The notes below the pieces were generated by a model that was given only the letters and a program-made list of their open reading frames with translations, did no database searches and had not been told where the DNA came from. A stretch of 64,000 nt of DNA, taken from the NCBI GenBank assembly GCA_000277445.1, contig AJWJ01000016.1, positions 33,562-97,561 of the forward strand, in the 5' to 3' direction. The DNA comes from Polysphondylium violaceum (taxonomy: Eukaryota; Evosea; Eumycetozoa; Dictyosteliales; Dictyosteliaceae). The translations under genes were made by a program, and so were the position numbers. Each line of letters opens with the position of its first letter. Position 1 is the stretch's first letter. Positions 37,517 through 48,142 of this stretch are shown piece after piece.

Positions 37517-38190
37517 TTAACAACCATTATAAATATATTTTACATAAAAGTGTATTAATAAATAATCCTCCATAACAACATAAGTAAAATTAAATCGAGT
37601 AGTTTGAAAAGAAGCACTTACTGTTTCTACAAAATCTATAAAAGGATTGCCAGCTGTTCCTGCAGATGAATTGTAAATAGGATTGCTAAAATTAACCATT
37701 ACTATAGCTCCTTTAATAGAGGAGAGGAAAGGTAGAACCACTTGAGGCAAGATCAAGAATGGGTTGATTTTTACCTAAACTGACTTTGAATTAATAATGA
37801 TTATTTTCCCAACTTGTCTCATTTTTAGATTCCATAGGATACGCTTTAAAATTGATTACAGATCCTGGGTTTTTACCTTGAAATTAATTATTTTTATTAG
37901 GTTCTTGATCAAAATCTATATCAAAAGCATCAGTTATTATACAATTTGATGAATCAATATTCATTGAAATACTCTGTCAACATCTCACAATATAGCTTTA
38001 GTCATCACTAAATACATTACAAGTTGTCCAATCAGTATTATTGGAATCCTAAAGACCATGGCGATTCAAATGGGTGATACTAGGATCCAATTCAGAGTTT
38101 GTTAAAATGCAAGTCAACGATGTTGATTTGAATTCTGAATCTAATTGTCTGTTGGTGACTTGTCTGATTTTGCCATCGACTATACCTCTT
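37517..38190 (-). pseudogene. Broken ComC/Tgr-type receptor fragment, ectodomain part
   Basis: On the minus strand, pieces in several frames read IVDGKIRQVTNRQLDSEFKS, NSELDPSITHLNRHGL, DSNNTDWTTC, NIDSSNCIITDAFDIDFDQE, and farther on MVNFSNPIYNSSAGTAGNPF. These resemble the membrane-proximal ectodomain of dictyostelid ComC/Tgr-type TIG proteins. Stops and frameshifts separate them, so no product can be made. The adjacent C-terminal piece lies on the opposite strand. Confidence 0.65.
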
Positions 38191-38208
38191 GATAAATCTA
38201 CCATATAA

Positions 38209-38502
38209 ATTGTTATCACATCGAGTAAATCACATACTCACATTGGTATCAATGTACCACATTTCACTAAACTTGCCCAACTTGATCCTGATTTATCTGC
38301 GCTTATCGATAACAAACCCGCCTCCACAGATTCCCCCAACTCAATCTGTTCATCGCATCAGTCCAAACTAACCGGTGCCCAAATAGCCGGTATCGTTATT
38401 GGTGCTTTTGCATTTGCATCCATTATTATTATTTACTACCTTTACAAAAAGAAAAAAGAAATGATCTCATGCAATCAATCGAACTCAAAATGGCCAACAT
38501 GA
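38209..38502 (+). pseudogene. Broken ComC/Tgr-type receptor fragment, transmembrane C-terminus
   Basis: One open frame of about 97 codons reads HIGINVPHFTKLAQLDPDLS, DNKPASTDSPNSIC, KLTGAQIAGIVIGAF, then a transmembrane stretch ending IIIIYYLYKKKKE and a stop. This is the usual membrane-anchoring end of the same family. It has no start and abuts the minus-strand ectodomain relic, so an inversion has split one gene. Confidence 0.7.
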
Positions 38503-38869
38503 GCTATAAATGTAAATTTGTGACACCCCAAGATTGTGATATTGTCTTTTTACATTTTAATCTAAATATATTCAAACACCCATTTGTGATATGTTATTAT
38601 GTTATTATGAATATTATAGTTTGTATTTGTTTCCAGATAGGTTATTAGTCCTTGGTGGGTCAAATGCGGTTATAAAATAGTTAATATGGGTATAGGTCAA
38701 CATAATAATAAATTAAAAATAAAATATCTTTAATTTTTTTTTTTTACCACCCTGTGGTGGTGAGTCATTTTTGATGCGTCATTCATATGCATTTGTGTGA
38801 CCGTCATCATTTTTATATATAAAAAAGATATATGATGACACAACAACTATCATTTTCTATCCTTTAAAT
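38503..38869. other. Spacer with promoter of the thioredoxin-like gene
   Basis: AT-rich. A TATA-like run (TTTATATATAAAAAAG) lies about 55 bp before the ATG at 38870, preceded by an oligo-T block near 38730. Confidence 0.5.
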
Positions 38870-39371
38870 ATGAAATTGTTATTCGTATCTCTAGTTTTTT
38901 TAATATTAGCAAGCACTCTGATAACTGCCTTACATGAGGCTGAAGGATCAGTTGAATTGACAACTGAAAATTTAGAACAAATTGTTTTTGATCCTTCAAA
39001 ATATGTGTTGATTCATCTCTATGCACCTTGGAGTGGTCATTGCAAGTTTCTATCTAAATCATGGGGTCCATTGGCTCAATCACTCAAAGATAATGAACAA
39101 GTTGTAATTTCAAGATTTAATTGTGTTGATAATCTTGAATTCTGTGAATCAAAGTTTGGTCATATAATGGGATACCCAACTATTTATTTCGTAGATAAAT
39201 CTAACCAATTTGAAAGGTAACTTAATAAATTACTATTGTTATATGTGTATTGATATTAATAATTTTAAACATAGATATGATGGCCCTAGAAATGTTGAAG
39301 ATATGACGAGGTTTATCTTGGATAGAATAAAAGAATCAACCTCAAACAAAAGACCACAGGATGAATTATAA
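38870..39371 (+). CDS. Small ER thioredoxin-fold (PDI-like) protein with SGHC site
   Basis: Exons 38870-39216 and 39275-39371 give 147 residues. It has a signal peptide (MKLLFVSLVFLILASTLITA) and a single thioredoxin domain. The active-site segment reads YAPWSGHCKFL, where PDI-family proteins have APWCGHC, so the first, nucleophilic Cys is replaced by Ser. The cis-Pro loop (GYPTIYF) is intact. The C-terminus QDEL fits an ER retrieval signal. With one active-site Cys it should not be a normal dithiol oxidase. Isomerase, chaperone or mixed-disulfide capture roles are possible inferences. Two other Cys (NCVDNLEFC) could form a structural disulfide. It is much shorter than multidomain PDIs. Confidence 0.85.
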
Positions 39372-39454
39372 TTCACAATGAAAGCTTTTGTTATTAAAAT
39401 AAAGATCCATTCTTTTGATTGCGGTTTGTGTAAATCAAAACCATTAAATTAAAT

Positions 39455-40548
39455 TTAAAAAGCGGCAGCGATTGGAATTGAGATAGGGGCGGCATTAAGC
39501 AATTGTTGGTCGTATATATTGTAGCTGTAGAGATAGTATTGAGAGCCAACGTAGCCAACAGAGTATATATAGTTAAAGTTGTTGACATCGGGGACGTTGA
39601 CAGATGGGATCGAGTTTATGAAACTGGCCATAGTGGTGATTTGGAAAGTCGAAGATTTCCAGTCAACAAAGGCCAAAGTGCTAAAACTTGAAGCTTCACC
39701 AGTGGAAACAATGACGGTAGCGAGAAGGGTGTTGGTCAATTGTGAATAAATCATATTGATTCTAAATGAGAAATGGTTAGAGTGAATGCTATTGTTGATG
39801 TACATAATAAATAATACTTACGGTCCCTTTGGAGCCACTGCAATATTAGCGAAACTAAACTTTTGTTGACTAATTTTACGGTAGAGAGTAGAGTAGACAT
39901 TGACAAATATACCACTACTGTTACCATAGGTGACAACATAGTTTTGATTGGAGCCAAGAGTGCTGGTGTAGTAGGTACCAACAATGGTGTCATAGACTAC
40001 AGCCTTTAGGGTCAATGGATCAATTTTGCTTACAATTACATATCCGTTTCCTGTTTGAGAAGTTATCCAGATGTTGTATGGATCATTGTTATTGGTTTGG
40101 TCAGATGCTAAGCCTCTGAATCCAGCGCCTCCAGGTAAACTAAGGCTATTGATAATTCTCCATCTATTGCAATCGACATTATAAAGGAATGTGTTTTGTG
40201 TAACCTATATCAATGTGTTTGCTGTATTAGAGAAGTGTGTGTTTACTTTCAGTCTGTTCTTACAATATAAATTAAAGATATACATACAGGATCGGTGGCA
40301 ATGAATGTCAAAACTTGAGTATTATAGTTATAGGTACTTTGTTGATAATAACCACCACTGTATACGAGACCTGTGATGACAAGTGAGGGAGGGGGAGCGT
40401 AAGAAGCATTCAAGTATTCTACTAAACCAATATGAATGGTGGTATCGTTTGAATTTGAAATAACAACACCATAGTTGGTAGCATCAGCTGATGATGTGAA
40501 TGTAGCAACACAAAGAAAAACAACAAGGCAAAATAGAGTCTTATTCAT
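39455..40548 (-). CDS. Secreted protein of unknown function
   Basis: Minus-strand exons 40288-40548, 39822-40204 and 39455-39761 give 316 residues. All three joins keep phase (GT-AG, introns 83 and 60 bp). A clear signal peptide (MNKTLFCLVVFLCVATFTSS) is followed by a beta-rich sequence with many Tyr, Asn, Ser and Thr residues and repeated short motifs such as YNIWIT, YYTST and QYYLYSYNIYD. There is no transmembrane segment after the signal and almost no Cys. The regular hydrophobic alternation could fit a beta-propeller-like or extracellular-matrix fold. I do not recognise a family. Confidence 0.8.
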
Positions 40549-41370
40549 TGTTGTTATAATATTTTTTGATAAGAATGAAAAATGGGGAAATCATTTTATA
40601 GGGGGAATATGGGGAGGCTTTCAGAGTGTGCAAAGGGGAAAAAAAAAAAAGTTGAAAAATCATGATATTTTTTGTCCAAAATTTCCCCTGATTCTGGGTC
40701 ACTTGGATATTTTGTCTTCTAGAAGCTTATAATCTATTCAACGTGGTCGAACAGTGGATATCAATTTGATTAAAAAAAATAAAAGCAGGTGCCGAATAAA
40801 TTTTTTATTTTATCTTTTTATTAATAAAAAAAAAAAAAAAAAGCAATTAGAGAAGATAGCTATCTTCAAATTATCTCTACAAATCTATTGTGGAGTAGTT
40901 GTTTAAGCGTTTGTCAAAACAATATGTCTGAAAAAAAATGTAGAATGGAAAATGAAACACTTTCCAAACCACTCAACGCTATTATTATGATAAAGGTGAT
41001 GATTAGAGTTGAGTGGGCTATAGAAAAGAGTAAATTATCAAATGAAATCATTTTCCCACTCTTTCACACTCTCAAAATACCGCCAATATGTATGAATGAA
41101 AGTGTAAATTAAATATTAAATTCCAACTCTTCATATAGAAGGGGTATTTGTGTATGTTATTTTATGAAGACTGATTTAAAAAGAAATCTTTTCAATTCAT
41201 AACATCCACACTATACAATCACCCCATATCCTTTTTTTTCATTTTTTAAGCAACATTTTTGAAAAAAAATTGTACAATGGGGTTGTGTGGTTGTATGAAT
41301 ATATATATATATATAAATAAATCTATGTAACCAGAATAAATTAGTATACATAATAGCATCAACTAAAACT
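40549..41370. other. Intergenic spacer, divergent promoters
   Basis: Lies between two genes transcribed away from each other. A 17-A run lies near 40825-40842 and an (AT)n TATA-like run near 41299-41317, about 55 bp before the PA14 gene start. Short open frames here show no family features. Confidence 0.5.
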
Positions 41371-43389
41371 ATGAAAAGGCTAAAGTTATCTTTTCTTCTC
41401 TTTTTAATCTTAGTGATTGGAAATGTGATTTCTCAATGTAAGTATCACAAATTATTTTCCGAAATTCACTAAATTTTAAAATAAATTTTTGCAAAAATAG
41501 ATCCTGCTGATTTGGTATTGTTTGATACAACGCCTGATAGAAACCCAGATTTTGCACTACCTTTTACATGGTCGGATGATTATTGGAGTACATCTTGTTT
41601 GCAAGACTATTTATTCTATAGTCAATTCCCTGGGGACTATCCAGCGTATGCTCATGGTGATCAAAGTTGTTTAGATGAAAATGGAAATTTACAAGTATTG
41701 ATAATCAACGAAACAACATGGAATGATAGATGGGGTGTTGATGATCAAAATGCTGTTGTAAAAGAGTATGTTCCTTTTGAATTTTATCAATATACTCCCT
41801 TAGAATACTATTATTCTAATGACCGTTTCAATATTTTCAATGGATTAGGGTTTGATAACAAAGCCTTGTACCCTTTGGAACCGGTTCAACAAAATAATCA
41901 TCATTGGTGTATGAGATTAAATTTTAGGGTGCAACCTGTAAGATTTGAACCAAGCTTTATAAATGTTAGAGCTAGTGATGATATTTGGGTGTTTTTAGAT
42001 GGAATTTTGCAATACCCAGGTTTTACTGGAGTATTTCGAGAAAAAGAGATATTTGTCGACTTGAATAGAATACCTCCCTATGCTATTGGACATGTTAGTA
42101 TTTTCCATTGTAATAGAGTAGTAAGAGATGGTAGTGATGGCGGTGAAGATTTCAATCTATTCGAAATTAAAATTAGAGGTGAAATCAATTGTGACTATAT
42201 AGATATGTGTGGCGTGTGTAATGGAAAAGATGACACATGTTGTCTTGATGGAATCACTTGTTTTCCTGAAGAATACCGTTGTGTAAACAGATTTTGCATA
42301 GGTCAAGATATTTTCGATTGTATTGAACAACCATATGATTGCAATAATACAATGGGCGCTCAAGACCAATGTCATTATCCACAATGTATTGATGGTGCTG
42401 GTTGTCAACAAGTCCCAATCGTTTGTGAAGATGGTGATCCATGTACAAATGATGGTTGTGATCCAAACTTTGGATGTTCATATATTCCAATTGATAATTG
42501 TGTTGGATGTGGTGTTGATGGATGTGTAACTACTGATCTATGTTTCCCAAGAGGATGTGATGTAAATAATCCAACAGTTTGTATTGATCTACCTGAAATC
42601 AATTGCACAGTTGATGATCCATGTGTTCAAGGATATTGCCATCTTGGTATTTGCGAAGTATATTATATTCCAAATTGTGTTCCACCAGCTTCTTCTTCCT
42701 CTTCTGAATCTTCAGCTTCTTCGTCTCAATCTTCTTCCCAATCTTCGTCCCAATCTTCATCCCAATCTTCATCCCAATCTTCATCCCAATCTTCATCAGA
42801 ATCTTCTGATTCCTCATCACAATCGTCCTCATCATCTCAATCGTCCTCATCATCACAATCTGCATCTAGCTCAGAATCATCATCATCATCATCATCTCCA
42901 TCAGAATCATCGACATCAGAGTCGAGCTCTGAAACACCAACAACCAGTGTTACCACAACTCCTGTAACAACTACTGGTGTTACAACCACTGGTGCAACAA
43001 CATCACCTGCTACAAGTACAACCATTGGTGGATCAGGATCAGGTGGAACACGGCCACCTATTACAACAACTTCATCAACAACAGGTAATCAAACATCAAC
43101 AACTACATCTACCACCATTGGACAAATTTCAACAACAGGGGAAGTGACTGGATCAACAACATCATTCTATCATCCATGTGATTTCCATCGTTGTGAGCGT
43201 GGTACTAAATGTATTGAATTTGAAAAACAAGCCATATGTGTGGATAAAAGTTGTTTGGATTGTTACAGTATCGCTTGTCCAGGAATGGGATTAAAATGTG
43301 CAATGATTGAAGCCAAACCAAAATCTCAAAACAACAAAAAATCAAAAGATGATGAAATTTGTTGTGACTATATTCCTACCTGTTATTAA
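41371..43389 (+). CDS. PA14-domain secreted protein, prespore-inducing-factor (Psi) type
   Basis: Exons 41371-41437 and 41501-43389 give 651 residues. Signal peptide MKRLKLSFLLFLILVIGNVI. The PA14/fibro-slime region (about residues 25-240) includes W.DDYWSTSC, LYPLEP, FINVRASDDIWVFLDG and HVSIFHCNRV, as in Dictyostelium Psi proteins. A Cys-rich region follows (CGVCNGKDDTCC and several C..G.C repeats), then a Ser/Gln-rich low-complexity stalk (SSSQ repeats), a Thr-rich segment and a C-terminal Cys-rich module. No transmembrane anchor or GPI signal is evident, so it is probably secreted. PsiA of D. discoideum induces prespore differentiation. Whether this paralog signals or acts as a matrix protein is unknown. 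Confidence 0.88.
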
Positions 43390-43433
43390 TCAATAAAATA
43401 AATAAATAATAAAATAAATATTGGATTGTATTC

Positions 43434-43560
43434 AAACCTGCAGCAATCATCTTGCCTTGGAAAGCAACAAGAGGGACACCTTTTTTCAAAAATCAAAGAA
43501 TGTTTTTTATCGTGGATCTTCTTTATAACTGATATCGCCCCCAGTAGAGCATTATTGGAT
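43434..43560 (-). pseudogene. WASHC3 exon fragment (duplicate relic)
   Basis: Nearly identical to 45585-45711 of the WASHC3 gene, in the same orientation, and covers the coding of YKDDPRYKPFFDLLKKGVPL and the following residues. Here small deletions and a stop break the frame. It begins directly behind the PA14 gene 3' end. Confidence 0.85.
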
Positions 43561-43980
43561 TTAAAATTAATATCTGCTTTTCAATTCTAAATTGTAATCA
43601 CTAAATCAAATATAGAAAAAGAGAGATGATTTCAAATAAAGATACAGTTAAATTGATTCAAAGAGGGAGCTATATAAATTATTTACACAAAAAATTAATT
43701 ATCTTTAAACTATATCATGAGGACCATCACTATCTCTAAAATCTGGATCAAAGTTTCTGTGTTTTTTAAAACTACAGAATGTTTAATTTTTACATTTTAA
43801 AGGTTGAAATGTTTTCAAGGTTTTCGTCAAATTGAAAAACTTAGAAACTTGGCTCTGCAAACATAAAAATTTCAATTAATTCAAAATCTTATTACGTAAT
43901 AATTGGGCATTGATTGCAAAAATCAAAAATGAATCTATAAAAAGGTTATCGATCATTTCATATTCACACGCACACACAAG
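43561..43980. other. Spacer, possibly decayed gene remains
   Basis: AT-rich. It lies between a duplicated WASHC3 fragment and a small ORF, so it may hold further decayed WASHC3 sequence, but I see no clear match. Confidence 0.35.
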
Positions 43981-44475
43981 ATGAACTTTACACGAATACT
44001 ATACTCACAAATGAGACCTACCTCTCCAACCTTCAATATTTTAAGGAAAAGAGGTCTTTTTTCAAAAAGGATATTATCACTCCTCAACACGCACATCAGA
44101 AGAGATCAACTACAACAGCAGCAATCTACAGATCCAATTACAACATACAAAGGTAAATCCATTTTCAATCCTTTTAGAGGCCACCAGACTCCGTTCACTA
44201 GAAATAAAAGTATAAATACAGCAGGAGTACCATCGCACAATATTCAAGAGGGAATCAAAGTCAATCAACTAGAGTACAAGAGTAATGACAATCAACTAGA
44301 GCACAAGAGTAAGACAGAATATGAAGAAGAGTACGCCAAACTACAAGATCAAAAACACATAAACAGGCTTTACGATATTCTAAAATGGGGCTTTTTGATC
44401 GGTGCCTATTTGCTTTGTCAGTACTTGACTCCCAAAAAAGAGACCTGCAAAAGCCCCACCACGAAGACAAAATAA
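43981..44475 (+). CDS. Hypothetical small membrane protein
   Basis: A single open frame of 164 residues. The N-terminus is basic and hydroxylated without acidic residues (MNFTRILYSQMRPTSPTF...RKRGLFSKR), which fits a mitochondrial presequence. A Gln run is followed by charged repeats (NQLEYKSND / NQLEHKSKT). One hydrophobic helix near the C-terminus (LKWGFLIGAYLLCQYL) is followed by a basic tail. The codon pattern and an ATG just after a CA-rich leader support expression. No family is recognised. It sits between two duplication relics, so a novel or rapidly evolving gene is possible. Confidence 0.55.
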   Translation: MNFTRILYSQMRPTSPTFNILRKRGLFSKRILSLLNTHIRRDQLQQQQSTDPITTYKGKSIFNPFRGHQTPFTRNKSINTAGVPSHNIQEGIKVNQLEYKSNDNQLEHKSKTEYEEEYAKLQDQKHINRLYDILKWGFLIGAYLLCQYLTPKKETCKSPTTKTK

Positions 44476-44554
44476 AAACTAACACCGTTTGGGGAAAAGT
44501 TGAAATATAAAAAAAGCACGCACAGTAGAGATGTAATAGACAGTTTCAAGATCC

Positions 44555-44795
44555 TCGCACTGTATGCTCATGGTGATCAAAGTGTTTTGATGAAAATGGA
44601 AATTTAAAAGAAGTATTGATAATCAATGAAACAACATTTAATGATAGATGGGGTGTCGATAATCGAAAGCCGTTGCAATTGGATGTCATCAAATACCCTT
44701 TGGAACCAGTTCAACAAAATGATCATCAAAATCTCAAAACAACAAAAAATCAAAAGATTGTTGTGACTGTATTCCTGTTAAATAAATAATAAAAT
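44555..44795 (+). pseudogene. Fragmented copy of the PA14/Psi gene
   Basis: Matches three separate parts of the PA14 gene in order: the AYAHGDQS...ENGNL / LIINETT region (from about 44560), the YPLEPVQQN region (about 44694) and the extreme 3' end (KSQNNKKSKD...CDYIP, about 44728-44780). Everything between them is deleted and frameshifts are present. Confidence 0.8.
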
Positions 44796-44936
44796 AAAAA
44801 ACTTTTACTTAAAATAAATGTAACTGTCAGAATAAAAGAAGAATAAGTAGACAAGACATCTAGATATATATTGGATTTTACAAAATTAAAAAAAGATTAT
44901 ATTTATTATACTATATGAAAACAACAACTAATTCAA

Positions 44937-46145
44937 CTAATTCCAACTTTCATCATCATCGTCATCATCGTCATCATCATCGTCGTTGCTAAAGTTTCTT
45001 ATTGATGGTGGTGCTGGAATAAAAAGATCTAGATCTGGTGGTGGTGCTGGAATACTGATATCATCATCAAAAGGTGGTGGGACTATATTACTGTTGTTAT
45101 TATTATTATAATTGTTATCGTCGTCATCATCATCATCATCGTCATCATCATCGTCGTCTGAATTGTTATTATTATTGTTACTTGTCATTGGAGGAATAGG
45201 TAATTGTAATTGGGGTGGAGGTGCCATAACACTTTCGTCATCATCATCATCATCATCATCATCGTCGTCATCGTCATCGTCATCATCAGAGTATTTGTTG
45301 TTTGTCATTGGTGGAATTGGAAGTTGAGGTGGTTCATTAAAGTCCATAACCATTGGAGGTGGAGGTGGTACACTACCACTGCTACCAATATTATCCATAG
45401 ATGGTGATGGTGTCATTTGTGGTGGAGGTGGTGGTGCTGTCACTGGTGTACTATGACTACTACCACCTGCACTTGATTGATTATCTGATAAACTATCTGG
45501 TTCTCTGTGTGCGTTGCATTGTTTATTAGTTACTGGTACTCTATACATTCATATCCTCATCGCATATACATACAAAAGAGCATTTGGATTCAAACCTGCA
45601 GCAATCATCTTGCCTTGGAAAGCAACAAGAGGGACACCTTTTTTCAAAAGATCAAAGAATGGTTTATATCGTGGATCGTCTTTATAAGTGATACCGCCGC
45701 CAGTGGATGCCTCTTCTTGCATTGGTGGGGGAGGTGGAGGTGCGGCTGCGGCACCAGGAGGAGGGGGAGGGGGTGGAGGTGCAGCAGAGGCACCAGGGGG
45801 AGGAGGTGGGGGTGGTGGAGCAGGCACACCACTGCTCACAACACTTGAGGTAGCCGTGGGTGGTGGCTGGGCAGCATTTATATTATTATTATTACTATGT
45901 ACAGGAACGTTTGCAGCGCTGGGAAGAGAATCAAGGCCGTCGATCGAACCCAACTTGATCTCCAACAACGACATTGTGATCTCTAATTTCTGCAAATGGT
46001 TGCTAATGTCACATAGCTTTTGCTCGCAAAGGTAATTGAATCGATTGAGAAACTGTGTGGTGTTGATGACAAAGTTGTTTACATAGGATAATGTCTTTTT
46101 GTTTGAAATAGAGTTGACATCTCTATAATCTACATAAACCTGCAT
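44937..46145 (-). CDS. washc3: WASH complex subunit 3 (CCDC53) homolog
   Basis: Minus-strand exons 45574-46145 and 44937-45540 (intron 33 bp, very short) give about 391 residues. The N-terminal coiled-coil region (NNFVINTTQFLNRFNYLCEQ, KLEITMSLLEIKLGSIDGL) and the DPRYKPFFDLLKKGVPLVAF segment match animal WASHC3. Between them is a poly-Pro block (PPPPPPPPGA type), and the second exon adds more Pro-rich runs and two long Asp runs, ending in DDDDDDESWN. The WASH complex activates Arp2/3 on endosomes. Animal CCDC53 is about 190 residues without these runs. The tiny intron was chosen by phase and GT-AG, and a different join in this low-complexity part is possible. Confidence 0.85.
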
Positions 46146-46622
46146 TGTATCTATCTATATACCCTATATACAATAAATAAATAAGGTGTGTGTGGTACAC
46201 TATGTATAGACAAAATAACAAAATATACTGAATATCTAATTATTTTTCAATAGATTTTTCTTTCAAACGCCCACATGAATTTCGATTTTTATTTTTTTAT
46301 TTTTTTTTAATTTTTAGGTTTTTTCATGTTTTTTTGGGCACAGGATTTTCTTTTATGGCAAAGAAAGGAGTGACCACTGGTGTGTGTGTGATACAAATAA
46401 TTGGAGGCAATTCCCTATATTGGTCACAAACAAACAAATAAATACGGATCCTATCCTTATGTGTCCAATCTGAGCTGTGTTTTATTTTTTTTGTATTTTT
46501 TTTCATTTTTTTATAATTTTTTTTACAGCGTTGCTGAAGTGGTCATTTTCACAAATTGATCTAAATTTGTATTTTTTAGTAATTTTATTTTTTCCACACG
46601 ATCATATTAATTAGCAGCAAAC
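46146..46622. promoter_or_regulatory. Divergent promoter region WASHC3 / epsilon-COP
   Basis: 477 bp between two start codons that face apart. Several oligo-T runs (46285-46330, 46490-46525). No specific site recognised and no gene seen. Confidence 0.5.
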
Positions 46623-47659
46623 ATGTCAGGAGGCGGAATCGATATATTATTTGAATCAAAGAATTACTTTTATCTTGGTAACTATCAAGGCACCATCAAC
46701 GATATCAACAAGAAATCCAAACAAATTGCAGATAAAGGACTCAAGAACGAAGCCGACTATTATCTCTACAGAAGCTATATTGCACAGGGCAACTATGACA
46801 TTGTCTTGTCAGAGATTAGAAACTCTGAAAGCAGTCCAATCTTGCAGGGTCTGAGATTATATGCTTCCTATTTATCCTCTCCTTCCCAAAACAAAGACAT
46901 TGCTCTCTTGACCGCCAAAGAATGGATTAAAGACGGCATGGTCCAATTCAACTATAATCTCCAAGTCATTGTCGCTTCTCTTTTCTATCAAGAACAAGAT
47001 TACGAAGAAGCTTTACGTCTTTTAAATAACTGTGATTACATTGAAGGGTATGATTGATTGGTTGTATACATATTATTGATAAGAGTTACTAATATACTTT
47101 CTACTACTAGATTATCATTATTGGTTCAAATTTATTTAAAAATTGATAGAGTTGATTTAGCAGAAAAGGCATATAATCTTATGAAGGGAATCGATATTGA
47201 TGCCACACCATCTATTTTAGCATTGGCTTGGATTCAAATTGCTCAAGGAGAGGAAAAGATTAAATCTGCTTATGCATGTTTTGAAGAACTTGCTGAAAAG
47301 TATGGTCCCACTCCATTGTTGTTGAATGGACAAGCTGTCGCTGCCATTTCAATGAGAAGATTTGATAAAGCTGAAACACTCTTGTTGGAATCTATTGAAA
47401 AAGATTCTAAAAATCCAGATACAATTGCTAATCTTATCAGTTGTTTTATTAATATGAAAAAGCCAGTTGAAGTTATTGATAGATATTTAAAGTAATTATA
47501 TAGATTTTATTGTTGCCGTTTCTTTATTTGTTTATATTAACTCATCATCATATAAATAATAGTTTACTTAGAACAATTTCTCCCAAACACGATTGGATGA
47601 ATGCAGTTTCAGAAGCAGAGGATGCTTTTCAAAGATCAAAATCCAGATATGGACATTAA
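46623..47659 (+). CDS. copE: Coatomer subunit epsilon (epsilon-COP)
   Basis: Exons 46623-47047, 47111-47491 and 47563-47659 give 300 residues, the usual family length. It is a helical TPR-type protein: NYFYLGNYQGTINDI at the N-terminus, SYIAQGNYDIVLSEI, EQDYEEALRLL, then LLVQIYLKIDRVDLAEK, LLLNGQAVAAISMRRFDKAE and NPDTIANLISCFINMKKP, all characteristic of epsilon-COP. The C-terminal exon reads PKHDWMNAVSEAEDAFQRS. The protein stabilises alpha-COP in the COPI coat for Golgi-to-ER and intra-Golgi transport. All joins keep phase. Confidence 0.95.
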
Positions 47660-47782
47660 AAGTATATAATTTAAAAAAAATAAAAATAAATATAATCAAA
47701 TCAATTCTATTGTGTAATATTAAACATTTGTAAATATCTTTTTTATTTATATTGTAAAAAAAGAAAGAGGATCTCTCTGTAT

Positions 47783-48142
47783 TTATCTAGCTTTTTTATT
47801 AACTACACTGGATATTTGAGCAACATTGCCTTGGGTTTTTGCAACTTTTGGTATTGTTGTTGAAGATGATTTGGATTTGGATGATGATTTCTTCTTTTTT
47901 TTAATACCACTAAGGAATTCAGTAGCTTCACCAAGATCACCATATTCAATTTTGAGTTCTTTGTCATATAGTTCTTTGACTTTACGAAGAATGATGGTTA
48001 ATGTTCCATGAGCATAGTTGGGTCTAATGTGTTTGAGAAAACTGCATATGGTAGCATCGTTATGATCAAGATCATTGACTGTAACATAGTCTATGTAAAG
48101 CTTTGTGTATCTAGTGTAGGATTTTTCACTTGAATCACCCAT
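47783..48142 (-). CDS. Small conserved-looking protein with Lys/Ser-rich tail, family unknown
   Basis: Open frame of 119 residues from the ATG at 48142 (MGDSSEKSYTRYTKLYIDYV). The frame is open to 48208, but the extra 22 codons look like AT-rich leader. A globular part of about 85 residues (VNDLDHNDATICSFLKHIRP, TIILRKVKELYDKELKIEYG) is followed by a basic KKKKKSSSKSKSSS tail that could be a nuclear or RNA-contact signal. I do not recognise the fold. It is tail-to-tail with epsilon-COP (about 120 bp apart). Confidence 0.7.
   Translation of the reverse strand: MGDSSEKSYTRYTKLYIDYVTVNDLDHNDATICSFLKHIRPNYAHGTLTIILRKVKELYDKELKIEYGDLGEATEFLSGIKKKKKSSSKSKSSSTTIPKVAKTQGNVAQISSVVNKKAR

Noticed and set aside
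40888-41112. 74-codon plus-strand frame upstream of the PA14 gene
   Set aside because: Has an acceptable composition, but there is no family feature or partner exon, and it lies in a promoter interval.
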